NCBI GenBank assembly: GCA_022385755.1
Contig: MU278351.1
Location: 189,594 to 253,593 of the forward strand
Direction: 5' to 3'
Source of the DNA: Trametopsis cervina
Taxonomy: Eukaryota; Basidiomycota; Agaricomycetes; Polyporales; Irpicaceae
DNA: 64,000 bases
The translations under genes were made by a program, and so were the position numbers. Positions 15,109-27,321 of the stretch are shown piece by piece (the first letter of the stretch is position 1; each line of letters begins with the position of its first letter). Below the pieces are notes generated by a model, which was given only the letters and a program-made list of their open reading frames with translations, was not told the origin of the DNA and made no database searches.

Positions 15109-15434
15109 CCTGACACTGCTGGTGGCACTGAATCAAAGGAGGACTTAAGTACAACCGTCACAGTGCAGCGCACATAAAAAGAAAGTATACAAGGCAGCCG
15201 ACGAGAGGCTATTCCCGATTGCATACAGAGCTTTCATGCACAGAAGGGTTTGGATTGAGACTCACATGCTGTTGAGTTTGAAGCCACAATGACTGTGAAG
15301 ATCAAAAGCAATCGCGTCTATAGTAGCACGAAAATTCGGTGCAGTCATAGCACGTGATGATAGACGCGGCTTCTCGCGCGCGTCGCGACGGTTAACCATC
15401 GTGCTTATTCCCATCCAACTGCGCTCATGCATTG
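15109..15434. promoter_or_regulatory. Divergent promoter between AFG2 and GPI16
   Basis: This is the 326-base space between the two start codons of genes transcribed away from each other. It must hold both core promoters and 5' leaders. No specific element is claimed. Confidence 0.5.
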
Positions 15435-17429
15435 ATGTTCGCGGCACTGAAATACACGTTAATTCTCCTGCTAGCTCAGGCTTATGCTATTCCAATCCAA
15501 GAATCTTTTCAGGAGCAATTGACACTGCGTCCACACCGAGATGGAACCGTTCTTGGACACTTCGCGTTTACAACCGTTCTGAAAGGCGCAACTCCCCGAC
15601 TACCACAAGACCAGAACAACGAGGACTATGGTACGTTGCCAACTGGATTTTGTGAGGCTGAATTGACCAAAGATTGATAGCACAGCACTACACTCTCTTC
15701 CCATTGGCGTTGGGGCAGGTCCTCCGTGAATACGCCGTGACGGAACTGCATTTGTCCCTCAATGCCGGAAAGTGGAACTACGAGAACTGGGGCTACCCGG
15801 AGGAAGACGGCGTGGGTACTGGTGCTGAGCTTTGGGCATGGATGTCAGAGGGCCCTATCTCGACGTGAGCAGTAGCCTGATCCCTCTTCCTGAATTGACA
15901 GCTCACACACGCACAGCGTGGACGAGCGGTGGCGTGGATTGCGAAGCAACCTGGCAGGCCTCTTTTGCGCATCATTGAGCTCCATGGATGAACAGCGCAC
16001 TACGTCGCCGTCGCTGACGTTCAGACCGGAGGGCGACCTGCCAGGGACACCTTCCCAGTACCAGCTGCGGCATGGCGCTCTGCCGTCGGAGAACGTGTGC
16101 ACGGAAAACCTCACGCCGTTCCTCAAGCTGCTACCGTGCAAGTCGCGCTCAGGCATCGCGAGCCTGCTGAACCCACATCGGCTGTTCGACGCTGATTGGC
16201 ACGGGTTAGGCGTCCACGTCCGGTATCTTGAGGACGTGGGAATCGAGGTTCGGCTCAGCTTCCAAGCAGTCTTCAACCCGGTCCGCCATGCTGCTGATAA
16301 GAGACGAGGTACGATCAGGCTGGATGGAATATCCCATGTCTCTGCAGCGATCGATTAATCTCGGATTGGTTTGTGCAGATTGGTCCTTACGGACGATATT
16401 CGATCGCGTCATCGACAAAGCATGTCCGGTTGCCCGTCGCAGTGAGATACGGCTCGTATCGCCAGCCGAAGATTCTATCGATCTCACTCCTGATCCTTCC
16501 TCGCGCGGTGCGGCGTTTGTGTCATACAATGTAAACGATGGTGAGTGAGAGTTACATACCGTGTGCGATCCGCTGACCATGTTGTCAAGCTTCTGAGCCT
16601 CTTGATATTGCGATGCGGTGGCCGGCGGAATCGCACTTCGAGTACCGTAAGTCAGATAACACATCCGTTCTCATGGCGGAGACTGATCCAAGTCATAGCC
16701 ATACTACCTAACCCATCACCATTAACCCAGATCTCGGTGCAACGAACCCTGAAAGGCACAGAACAGTCTCAAGGCCAGCTCTCTGTTGCCATAGTCAACC
16801 ATCTAGATTCGTCAATTAAGGCTAGCTACCTCGAAACGATGCCTTGGCTGCTGCAATTTCACCTACACTCTATCCGGGCGAAATGGAACGGCGAGACACG
16901 TGGTGCGCATTCCTTCTGCGCATCCCCTGACGTCTGAATTAAATCATGTTTCTCGCGAACCTTAGATGATCTTATCTCTATAGTCTCGTACACACCTCCC
17001 GTGCCGCATGCTCGGCCCACTCTGCTACAGGCAGTTCTTGAGCTCCCTCCGAACGGGACTATGCATCTCACGATAGATGTCACGAAGCCGTTCTTGCGAT
17101 ATACGGAACACCCGCCGGATGCGCAACGAGGGTGGGATTTACCTCCTGCGGTCTTCATACCGCTGGTTCCATTGAATGAATCGGTGCGAGCGGCTTCAGC
17201 CGACAACACAATCCGTCCAGCAGCACGGCGGTTCCGCCGGATCTATACGCCTGTGCTGCTGGTCGACCTGGCTACTCCGGACTTCAGCATGCCATACAAC
17301 GTAATCATCATGACATGCACACTCATTGCACTCATTTTTGGGAGCATCTTCAACCTTCTCACTAGGAAGACGATCGTCGTAGCCGTTCCTGGTACAGGAG
17401 CTGTAGACTTGCCGGAAAATGCTCAATAG
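15435..17429 (+). CDS. GPI16: GPI transamidase subunit PIG-T / Gpi16
   Basis: This is a subunit of the ER-lumen GPI transamidase complex, which replaces the C-terminal signal of proteins with a GPI anchor; PIG-T is disulfide-linked to the catalytic PIG-K/Gpi8. The start at 15435 gives a signal peptide (MFAALKYTLILLLAQAYA) followed by ESFQEQLTLRP. Conserved family stretches follow: HYTLFPLALGQVL, VTELHLSLNAGKW, LSSMDEQRTT, GALPSENVCTENLTPFLKLLPC (two Cys) and LLNPHRLFD, then the C-terminal PTLLQAVLELPPNGTM and VFIPLV. A single transmembrane helix is at VIIMTCTLIALIFGSIFNLL near the end, leaving a short cytosolic tail. At least four short introns are seen (for example 15631-15680, 15868-15916 and around 16310-16378). 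Length and topology fit the family. Confidence 0.9.
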
Positions 17430-19444
17430 AACGATTGCAGTTGTCCGGGCGCCGGAAGGCTTGAAGCGTGCTTTATCAGCCATATGTGGGCTCACCGCAG
17501 AAGAGACATGGAAGATACGTGCGTCTCCTCCCCATCACAATTGCGATATGTATAGCGTTTATTTTCTGTCAGCTCGCGAGTGGCATCACTGTCAAAGTGG
17601 TGGAGGATCTGCTGACCTGACTAGTCCTGCAACGTGCCTTGCTGCCACTCGATGTATTGCGGGCGTGACCGGCTGAGACAGAAGGCCGGATTGGCGTGCC
17701 GTCATGTACTTGGGCGACGTCTCTTCTTTCACGCGAGAAGCTGGAGAGCTGAAATGCGTATTGCCAAAGAGACAAAGAAAGCTTACCGCCGCGGTACGTG
17801 TACGTACGACCGGAAATCGCGAGGTCGTGGTTTCGTACGCGGGCAAGTGCCCAAGCCCATCTATCCCATTTCGAATTTGTCGAACTATACTCTTCCGAGT
17901 CCTAGGCTGACCGAGCTATTCGCCGACAACCCTTGGACGATGCTCAGCTGACGGACAGCTACAGTAGTTGGATCCCGTCTACGGGGACAGGCCATACATG
18001 TGTTCCTTACAATGACGCCAGATCTAATCGCAACAACAATGCACGCCTCGTGTTGTACACACATCTGGATATGCGGACGGCGCCGTCGCTGCCCTGCCTG
18101 TCATAGCTGTCCGCGCAGGCCGTCTGATGCGGTTTGCGTATCTCTGAGATGATGCACGGATATCGGATATTTGAGTTTTCCTGAAATATTGTATTATACA
18201 GTCGTGTGCGCCGTATTCGTGAGCAGCCGGTGGTGTCCCCAGATACCGGTCGGGAATATGTAGCACGGCGAGCTGTGGCACACTCCTTCCGTATACAAAT
18301 TCGTATACTACACTCGTGCACAACAAATCCGAACGTGTGCCAAGTCAGCCACACACATGTGTGGCATACCTCCATTTTTGTAGTCTCAGCCGGCGGTGCT
18401 GGACGCTGCATGCGCATATCCATATGTGCCGACGCATCAAGAAGCAGGATGCGACCCTGCCATATGTGAAGAGGTCCTAGGAATCTCTGATGAGGATGTA
18501 TGACGCATGTTCCTTAGGTACGGCCGTAGATGGCCCATCTCGATCGTTGTTAGTGTACGTCTTCTGCAGAGCCGATCTACAAGGACGATGCTAGGGCACG
18601 GTGAAGGGCGCAGCTTGTGCGAGGCCGTTACAAGGAACGAGCTCGCTGGAAACACGTTGTGAGATGGTCAATTAATTGTTAGCACGGCAGTTGCCAGTAC
18701 ACTTTTTGCTGCCGAGGCCACGCGCGGCAAGAGGACGATGATAGCGTTTGTTCTGATAGCAGCCGCACAGTTTTCTTATCCTCGGAATACACTCATTACC
18801 TCTTGTTCTGGTGGTACTGGGGCATGAGTGGCAGGATCGCTAGTCTGATAGAGTGATGCACAGCCCACCTGCAACGTCACTTACGTCTCGTCGCACTCGC
18901 ATGGCGAACACGAAGACGTCCTCGTTTGTGCGTATCTCGCGAGAAATGACGGTGGACCCTTGTGTTCTCTCCGGCAAGTCACATGCAGGACAAGCCGATC
19001 AGAAGGAATGCAGGCCCGTATAGTTGCGCAATTGCAGTGGAAGTCAAGTACGCCTAGTAAGCGGCTCTGCGGAGTCACACCGAGCCAGAAGGACACACTG
19101 TATCGTATCTGACGATAAGTGTCCTAGTGGAATACCCTAGGACGAAAACGGGTCCATGTGGACAATGGTAGAACAGTCCGGTTTGGCCGTTCTGATTTCG
19201 GACGCAGGCGCTTCGGCTACCACACAGTTTTCGCATAAAGAGCCTCTGCGTGAATGGCTGAGGGAGCCACTCCCTTGTCTGACCCTCCCCGTCCAGATAC
19301 CATCCCTTGCATACCCGGACCTCGTCTCTATTCTGCTTGCTCGTCCTCAAGTGTGCTACTCTGTTAACGTCAACATCATAACCACCCAATACCTCCAACT
19401 GCATCCTTTGTCCGCGAACCTCGCAAGATAAAGAATAATTCATC
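17430..19444. other. Gene-poor region
   Basis: Two kilobases without a supportable gene. Short frames on both strands lack splice-consistent continuation or motifs. A short palindrome lies in the sequence CACACACATGTGTGGC near 18350. No transposon termini or RNA genes were recognised. Confidence 0.4.
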
Positions 19445-19902
19445 ATGTGCCGCCGTATCGCGTACGTCTCCTCTATCTTGCACTCTGTGTGCGCCGATAC
19501 TGAACGAGCCTCGCGCTGCGCAGCGAAGGAACACGCTGGTCGAAATGTGGGGTACGAACCAGGGTCCACCACTCACCCACATGACAACTCCCGCTGATGA
19601 CAGCGCTCTGACGCGCCCAACTTCCAGCACTTCCAGCGCCACATGGTCGTGGCCATTCTGGACTGCGACTCGAGCCGGTGCGAGCGCAGCTATTTGCACC
19701 CCAAAGGCTGTCGAGACCCCGGCTGTCTCCCGGTGAGCGGCCGCGCGCGGTGAACCTGTCCTGTCGAAACAGCCGCCACTGACGCTTGTTCTCTCGTCCT
19801 CTCCTGCAGAACTTTGGTCCAGACGTGGAGAAGGACATCGACACCGTGAACGACGACTGCTTCCAATGCCGAGCAGCGGCAGCGCGACGTCTGCCCTCAT
19901 GA
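19445..19902 (+). CDS. Small Cys-containing protein, hypothetical
   Basis: Three exons (19445-19546, 19604-19732, 19810-19902) keep frame with GT-AG introns and give 107 residues. The product contains a cluster reading [18 protein letters not shown] then RDPGCLP, and a final [10 protein letters not shown]. This Cys/His spacing recalls a group of short, Cys-rich hypothetical proteins common in wood- and litter-decay basidiomycetes (MCRR start, CxxxxCxxSxxHPxxC core, CxxC end). No signal peptide is seen, so it is probably not secreted. Metal binding through the Cys/His cluster is possible but not shown. The first intron begins with GTGGGG, a weak donor, and exon 1 could be shorter. A large minus-strand frame overlaps but shows no motif. 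Confidence 0.5.
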
Positions 19903-22519
19903 ACAGCTTTGCCGATCGTCTGCCATGCCACCGCTTGGCGCGTCTTCATGACTTCCATCTTTTTCGTCAAATTGCACGGACCCGGAGCACTATCGCGTAT
20001 CGTCTGTATTTGCATGCACCCCGCACTCTTGATTTTCACTTCACATCTGCATAATACGTGTATCATATTAGTCGCAATGTTATTCGGAACGTCTCATTGA
20101 ACTATCTTACCGATCAACACCTGACCCGGCCTCTTCGAGCCACGCGCAGAATAATGACGTGGGTGGTGAGTTATAGCGGAGGAAGGGGTGCACGAACCGC
20201 GCAATCGCAGAAAAAGGGCGATACTGTGATGGAGGCAACTCAAATGGCGATTGAGCAGAGGTGCAGCCAACGACCCGACGGCACCAAGCACGCAGAGACT
20301 CGGCAGCTAGAGCAAAACAGGGCGACGAGGGTCAACTGAGGCGGCTGCGCGCAACACGCGTCGAACGCGAGGCCCCAAGTCCCTGACGTGCAGTTGAGAA
20401 GAAACGGTGGCGGTGCTCCTTGTTCTCAGACGAGGAGCTGTGCCCGTGCTTGACAGAGTCCTATCACGCCCTAAGCACGGGTCAAGTGCTTGATTGCAAC
20501 CTAAACTGGGTCCTTCTTGGTCGTGGCGCCTGCCGTGCCACCAAGCTTCGGACAGTGGTCCGATCCTCAGCGGGCCTTGTAAATAGATTCTGGCGCCAGA
20601 TTGTTGCCCGTATAGCTCGAGTGTGGTACACACCCAAAGGAAAAACAAGAACGACGCTGGGGTACCGTAGTGGAGCATCGCCTTCCCGAGACGGGAAGGG
20701 CGATATCGGATGAGGACTGTAGAGGTACACAGAGACCCCACACTATGTCTGCGTCAAGGAGATTGCACTGGGTACGCAATCGCCGCGCGATTGAGCACGT
20801 CCACTTCGCATACCGTTGTAACCCCGTCCCCGGTGTGTGCGCAGGCGTGGAGTCCCGCACGAAATCGGAGGAAGAGACGAGCCTTGCGTGCGCGCAGGCA
20901 CGTGCGATAAGCACGGGGTTCCTTCCGCAAAAACGCGCCCCTGCTCTCTCACGCCATTAGTCAAAGAGCGTGGGGAGCGATGTGGGAGCGACATACAGTG
21001 CATGGGACGCGCTGCGCAAGTGATTGTTGTAGATTACACGGCCGTTCCAGGTGATGGGCTTATGGCGTGGCTTCGTCTCGGAAGACGAAGGCTCGCGGAG
21101 GGCCTCGTGTCTGCCACAAGAACGAAGCGGGCATGGGATAGGTCGATAGAGAAGTGAATGCAGCTTCTCGTTCTCAAGCAGAAACAGGCATACCTTCTGC
21201 AACGACTACGCCAAATTCAATATGGTCGCGCACACCGTCTGGGGTACACGAGCGGGGGGCTATCTGCGAAGACCCCCTTGTGTTTGGAATTGAGAAGATG
21301 CCGTAGGGAAAGACGACGCCTCGAGGAAGAGATAACAAGAGAACTTGGCATGTCTTCATCCTCAACGTTGCGTCATGTGGATGTGCTGCATTGCGACTGC
21401 GGTTGCGTGTGTTCGAACAGTGACCAGGTAAACCCCGCCGCGATCGTCACGGCTACAGTAGGATGGGTTTCAGCACACCCTACGTCCGTATCTTATATGA
21501 AGCACATACAATGCGAGTCTGTTATCACGTCACAATAACGAGTGCTCTGTATCTCCGTCCGCATGTCGGTCGCGTGCACGATACGCCCGCACAGCAGGAC
21601 AGCCCACTACCCTTCCATCGCCAACAGTATCTCGCCTCTTATCGGCTCGGGAGAGACAGCAGGAGCGAGCCAAGTACGCGGATCGATATCGCTATGGGTG
21701 GTTGTGTGAGCGCAGCAATCGAACGACACCAGCGAGATTCGTACCTGGCCAGATCTGGGCCTACAGCCTTCCTTCGCCCCTATGTTGCCGAGAAGACGGA
21801 CAGGTGAAGCTAAATAGACAGTCCGTAGGTCGCGGATGGGGAGGGTGAGTACGATGACGCGTGGTCGATGCGCAGGCAGAGTTCGATGCCGTCCAGAATA
21901 CGTAAAGCTGTGTGATCAGAGCGTGCACAAGTCAAAGAGGCAGTTGTTGCGCTTTCTGCGATGGTGTAGCCCCACAATGAAGCCCGGAAATAGTGTATTG
22001 GGCACTCCGTTAGAGTTTTCATGGTTGTTTGCGTGTATGGTGTATAATAAAATATCGGAAGAGGCGTCCTACGGCTCCGATTGCTGAATGTCGCCGGTGT
22101 GCCATCACAACGCGTAGAAAAGGGGTGGTGTGCTGTATTCTGACCAGCGAACCGACCCGAGCGGTGTCCAAATTTTATCTGCGTCGATCCATGATTGAAG
22201 CACAGCGTGAAGGCCCGGGGTAAGCTGTACACAAGGGCTCAGCGAAGATGCAAGGCAAAGAGAAAATAGGTGTTAGGTTATCTTCAACCTATATGTTTGC
22301 TTGCAAACCCGCGGCAGAATGGAATGAGGTCAGTGGAACTAAACCACACGGACATCACTATAGGCCCACTTCGCAGCACCGCAGAAGAAGAACAGCAGTG
22401 AGTATGCAGCAAACAGGATGCTATTGTGCGTGCCTGATACACATAACATCTCATTCTAACACGCCCATTCCCTCCCGAGACCGCTCCCGCGCTCCTTCAT
22501 TCTATGGTTGCACCGACAC
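19903..22519. other. Gene-poor region
   Basis: No supportable coding exon, RNA gene or transposon end was found in 2.6 kb. Several frames of 80-140 codons occur on both strands but are explained by the GC-rich composition. Confidence 0.4.
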
Positions 22520-22999
22520 TCAGTGAGCGTGGTTCTTGTGGTGCTCTGCAAAAAGTAACATCTGCGTCAGTGCCAGCCGGTGTCCCAACTCAGAGTGCAC
22601 TTACTCAAGTGAGCTGCAGAAAACATAGATTAGCACTTTACAGCGAAGGGGAACGAAGGATAGGTACGCACTCTGGTAGTCAATGAAGTACCCGAGCGCA
22701 AAGAGTCCACCCATGACCCAAACGATGGGCGCACCCGACGCGTTCTTGCCGTTGAAGAACCGCTCCTTGATTCCGCGCAGCGCGGGTGTCGGCGCATGGC
22801 CCTTCGGGAGGCGCGAGTAGAAGCCAACGAGCGGTGCAATTCCCTCACCAGAGCCGGCCCTCTGTCCACGGACAAAAAATCAGCACTCTGCGTACCCCGT
22901 GACGCAGCGAAAAGAGGAAGGGCGTACAAGGATGGTCGGTGAAGCAATTTTGGGGGGTACGAGCCCGCCGAGGTTCTGGCGAATGAGTGTAGGGCGCAT
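22520..22999 (-). CDS. ATP17: Mitochondrial ATP synthase subunit f
   Basis: This is a small membrane subunit of the F0 peripheral stalk of mitochondrial F1F0-ATP synthase. Four exons on the minus strand (22999-22928, 22861-22672, 22613-22605, 22545-22520) give exactly 98 residues. The product begins MRPTLIRQNLGGLVPPKIASP, contains FYSRLPKGHAPTPALRGIKE and RFFNGKNASG, then a membrane helix (VMGGLFALGYFIDY), and ends THLKHHKNHAH. That order and length match fungal subunit f. Exon 3 is only nine bases long. It is needed to join the helix to the conserved HHKNHAH tail in frame, and both flanking introns have GT and AG ends. Reading through instead gives a non-conserved tail. The gene stands alone just outside the left permease arm. 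Confidence 0.92.
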
Positions 23000-23338
23000 A
23001 TTGTGTGTGGTGAATGTAGAAGCAGTTGTGCTCGTCGTCAACGTTAGATGTGAGCAGCGCAAGCGCGAGGCCGACAGTTTCCGAGAGGCGCTTAAGAGTC
23101 TTAAGCGCCCTTGGCGAGTTTTGGTGGCGCTGGTGCCAGGTTTATTTCGCTCTGCATGATAGCGAGAGGAATGTAGAACATGATACATTCTTATGAAAAA
23201 TGGCGGGGCGTGATACAACGTCCCAAGAGGCTTCAAATAGTGATACAAGCACACTAATAAGCGCAATAAAATACAACAACTACAGAATATCTGGGCATCT
23301 TGCACCAATAACATTTACCATCCTCACACGCCTGTTGT
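23000..23338. other. Intergenic, ATP17 5' side to permease 3' end
   Basis: This contains the ATP17 promoter and the 3' untranslated region of the left permease. Little similarity to the sequence beyond the right permease stop (34664 on) is visible, so the inverted duplication fades near the stop codons. Confidence 0.5.
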
Positions 23339-26300
23339 TCAGATGACGAGCAGCTTTCCGAGGATGCGCTCACGCATGCTGGGCTCGTGTGCGTCCGGCT
23401 CCTCGCGCGTGAAGTAGACCGTGTGGAAGTCCATCTCCTCAAGTTGTACCATGTTCGTCTGGTAGATGATCTTGTAGCCGAGCGTAAGGAGGATAAAAAA
23501 TGGCTGTGTGTGAATACGATATCAGTGTATTTCAGGGGGGGTGAGGTTGCGGAGTGAGGACGTACGATAGGAACATAAGATGAGAGGAAGGTCGACACAG
23601 CGGTCGAGAGGTCGTCTTCTTCCTTTGTGGGGTCATCGGCTGCGGATGATCATGTTAGAACGACGTTCGAGGCAATGTGTGCGCGTGTGTACTCACCTAC
23701 TCGCCAGCCCGCGTGCAGGAAGACAGACCTGTGAGTCACAACGACGTCGACCAAGGTGAGGCAGATCAGACGGAAGTAGGAAGGAGGAGGGACGTACCAC
23801 CCATTCGTTAACAGTATAAGCATGCATATCGTGAACGCGTACCACGCGAGCTATCCCGCGTCCAATCTGTCAGAAAACATAGTACACCACACGATAGAGT
23901 GAAAGGGCGACTCACGTATGGCTGCCCTTTATGCCTGTGAAGCTTGATCCGGTCGATGTTCTCGATTACCTGTTGAGAGTACGCGTTCCCGTCCTGCGCG
24001 GACGCGCGATGCTTGCGCTCGTGGTACACCGTGCCTTTGTGCCATCGTATGTAGGTATAGAGCATCCCAATCCACGACTGCAGCGAGGCAATGCTCGTCA
24101 CAGACGACAGCCAACTGAAGACCTATAGTATCATATCACCTCAGCGTCACCAGAGCACCTCTAGGGAAGAAATACAGCCAAGCAGAAGGTTACGCACCAC
24201 TTCTGCCCCGTTCCCGCCCGCGCTCAAGAAGCTAAGAAAACCGACGGACGCAGAGGCGAGGACGGCGTAGAGCGGTAGGACAAACCATGGCTGCTTCTTG
24301 TCGCCGAGCGACTCAACGTCGACGTCCGTGTGTGTGGATCCTCCATGGTCCGTCGCCAACCGCACACTGGGCCGCACGCTCTCGTTATCCTCGCTGCCAT
24401 ACACAGAGACCTGGTCCTCCTCGGGCCTTACACGTCGGATGTGAGACAACCTCCGCCTCCGGTTGTCTTCGAGTGCACTCGAGAGCTGCGGCAGTTCGTC
24501 GTCATCGAGGTCGTCCACGTCCGGGATCTCCTGCTCCTGCTCCGCATCCTCGCTGTCCACGCCGTGTGGAGATGGAGGCGTTTCGGGGCGCGGGTAGCGG
24601 CGCAGGTAGGAGAAAATCTCGGGCGCGTGCCTGTTCTTGGCGAGGAAGAACAGGAACCGGCTGCTGATGTATATGTCTGAGGACGCTGCAGACCACGCAG
24701 AGAGGAGGATCGCGGCATTGATTGTGGACGAGAGCTGTCGAAGTGGTCAACGTCTGGTTCTAAAAATGCGAGGGGAGGAGCTGGAAGCGTACAAAATGGA
24801 TACCTGCGTCCTCAAACGCGATGACGAACGGTGAGGACTGCGAAGTGTTCTGCGTGCTCTGTGCCGTAAGCCGCGGGTCGCTGTTATTCACGACGAGGCC
24901 AGCGCAGAACACGGCGCCGACGTAGAAGAGCATGCTGATGTGGTGTGAGATGAAGGGGAGAGAAAACATACGAGGATTGACAGACGCACATACGAATCCA
25001 GACGCGTTGAAGGGCTCGGGGGACATTCTGTGCGCTGTGAGTCAACATAACGAGCAAAGGAGAAGTGAACTCACGCGTGTTGCATCGATGACTTCTCCTG
25101 CGGCCTACACCTCATGTCAGTCTCCGGGTATCACGCAAGGCTAGCGGGATAAGGGAGTACACACAATCCCGGGGACCTCGGAGCCAAAGAAGGAAAAGCA
25201 CGCCTGGAGGAGGACAGCCCAGAAGCCGAGGAAGTGGCCCGCTGTGCCACGCACGCCCTCATACTCCTTGAAGGGCGGGTTCCAGTGCGTGAAGCCAACA
25301 AAGCTTGGTGCGTTCGGTCTCAGCACCGCATATGCAGACTTGAAGATAGGCAAAACATACCTGCCTTTGCCGACACCGATGTCAACGAGGAGGCATACCA
25401 GGACTGGTCATGATCAGTGCTGGTGAGAATTAGAGGGGGGAGGGACCACTCACTGATAATGACGATGGTGAGGACCTTGATGGCGGACAGCCAGAACTCA
25501 AACTCGCCGTACACGCGCGAGGGGAAGCAGTTCACCGCGGTCGCCATCACAAGCTACCAGCGCGCGTCAGTTCAGCATCAGCTCCGCGGCTCGACTGAGA
25601 ACAAGGGACGTACGAAGATCGTTGACCAGATTATGGGGCTGTGTACGGGGAGGGCGATTAGAGTTTGGCGGGCGGTGTGATCGGGGAGGATGAGAAATGG
25701 GGTGGGATGGACTCACTCGACTGCGGACGTCTTGTCCCATAGCCGCACGAGGATTGTCGCTGCCGCGATCTCGGTCGCTGCGGTCGTCAGTATCAGCGTT
25801 TGCGATGTCTCGGGGATAAAGTGTGAAATGATATGGGCGACTCACGGAGGGTGACGCTCCAGTTATACTGCGGGTGATTGTGATCAGTGTTTTGTGAGCG
25901 ATTTGGATGATAGATGTTAGTAAAGGTATACACACCCATGCAGCCCATCCGAGCGAGAACCCGAGTGCGGGGTCGACGTACAGGTCCGCGAGGCCGACCA
26001 CACCACCCACGTTCGGTCTTCGAGCGTGTCACACGAGATATCGGGGACAAGTTCGTGATTTTCAAATAGGAATACAATGAAGAGCGGCTCACAGAAAGGC
26101 AATCATCTCGCCAATAGAGACACACAGGCAGTAGACAACTGTGCCAACAATGCTGTAACCCAGCAATGCGCCAATAGGGCCGCCGTTATACAGCGCTTGC
26201 TGCAATGTGTACATGATTGTGTGAGAAGGAGCGTGAGTGCAATCAGCATGAATGTAAACGTACCCCGGAGCCCAGAAAAAGCCCTGTGCCAATCACACCG

Positions 26301-26672
26301 CCTGAAGTCGTGCTCATCAATGCGTGAACTGTATGGCTTGGACAGGCGACACGTACCTATGGATATCATCCCAACTACACGAGCGCGTTAGAGGCTCAGC
26401 GGGATCTAGAGAAACGAAATGGACTCGCTGTGTGATCGTGACAGCTGCGGTGGAAGGTCCTCCTTGATATTCTCCCAGCGCTGTTGGAACGTCTGGATGC
26501 GCAACCGCTGGCGCAAGAGCCTGCCTGTGCCAGCACGCCCGTTGGTACTCGGAGGAGCCTTGCCAGGCGGCGAGCGGGGGTGAAGGTTGGTGAGACGGAA
26601 GCGGACACCTGTGCCATCGGGTCCCGTTCGCTTTGAATTGGTCGTGCTTGTACCCGGAAAGCGGGTGTCCAT
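23339..26672 (-). CDS. Amino-acid permease (AAT/APC family), left copy
   Basis: This is a plasma-membrane proton-coupled amino-acid transporter of the yeast type. The ATG at 26672 begins a long cytosolic N-terminus (RLRIQTFQQRWENIKEDLPP). TM1 carries the family signature GVIGTGLFLGSG. Later helices read IGALLGYSIVGTVVYCLCVSIGEMIAFL (in two parts), VMATAVNCFPSRVYGEFEFW, GFWAVLLQACFSFFGSE and WSAASSDIYISSRFLFFLA, ending RERILGKLLVI at 23339. A long acidic, Ser-rich insert (EIPDVDDLDDDELPQLS) of roughly 90 residues lies between two late helices. About 18 introns are shared in position with the right copy. Intron 1 has a GC donor (CACA/GCGAGT), where the right copy has GT. All exons appear open, so the gene is probably functional. 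Substrate range cannot be read from sequence. Confidence 0.88.
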
Positions 26673-27319
26673 GCCTGTGGATGGTAGACGAACAAGTTGG
26701 GTAGAGTCGCACTTGGAAGGGATGCTGTCAAACGATTATATGAGAGGACGGGCTGCTAGGTTAGCGGCTGTTACGCGTCAGACTGGTATACGAGCGTCCG
26801 TGATGCAGGGAAATAAAGGCGTGCACAGCCAGGGAGCATTGAGTGCATGAAATACAGTTTGTGCCTTGGTTGTGCTGGCAGATGGAATGGGCGGTGCAGG
26901 ACGGTGCTGTCAAAGTGTTGATCGCGTACTTTGGTTAGGGTTCTGAGAGATTAGATCCACGTAGTGGAATCATACGCTGTGGAATCTGGATGGGCAGAAA
27001 CACGTTCAAAGGACAACAGTTGCTAAACAAGAACTCGGGGCACGAACCCGATTCACCCACAGCCCCAGGGTTATGATTGCCAGCGGAGTGCAGTCGACGC
27101 AGCTTCGATGCGCAGCTTCGTATATCTCACATCCTGTAATGTCAACAAGCAGTGTAGATATGTAGCGAACCTCGGGAGGCTCGGGTCACGGTAAGTTTGC
27201 CATGTCGCTGCGGTCAACGCCACGCGATGATTGTTCTTGACGCTGCCACAATGACGAGTACTAGCTTTTATTGTATTATGCTGGTGGGCAATCTGAACAC
27301 ACTTATTTGCCTGGATTCA
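26673..27319. other. Permease 5' flank with exon-like block shared between arms
   Basis: The block at about 27040-27160 matches 30610-30760 in inverted orientation. On the minus strand it begins after an acceptor-like CAG and encodes KLRIEAAS. It looks like a remnant exon of another gene that was part of the duplicated segment. The remainder holds the permease promoter. Confidence 0.5.
27040..27160 (-). repeat. Inverted-duplication block Y, left member
   Basis: Reverse complement of this block shares long runs with 30610-30760, such as GAAGCTGCGCATCGAAGCTG and GGCTGTGGGTG. Both copies follow a pyrimidine tract plus CAG. The reading frame is conserved only for the first 20 codons or so, and then the left copy is stopped. 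Confidence 0.7.
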
Positions 27320-27321
27320 TA

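Noticed and set aside
19376..20066. Overlapping minus-strand frames of 165-197 codons
   Set aside because: No motif or splice continuity, and they oppose the better-supported small Cys-containing gene.
27030..27110. tRNA gene on the minus strand (T-arm-like GGGTTCGTGCCCC)
   Set aside because: A T-stem and seven-base loop can be drawn, but no matching acceptor stem, D-arm or A-box lies at the right distance, and the mirrored copy at 30.7 kb does not keep the stem. It is better explained as part of the inverted block Y.
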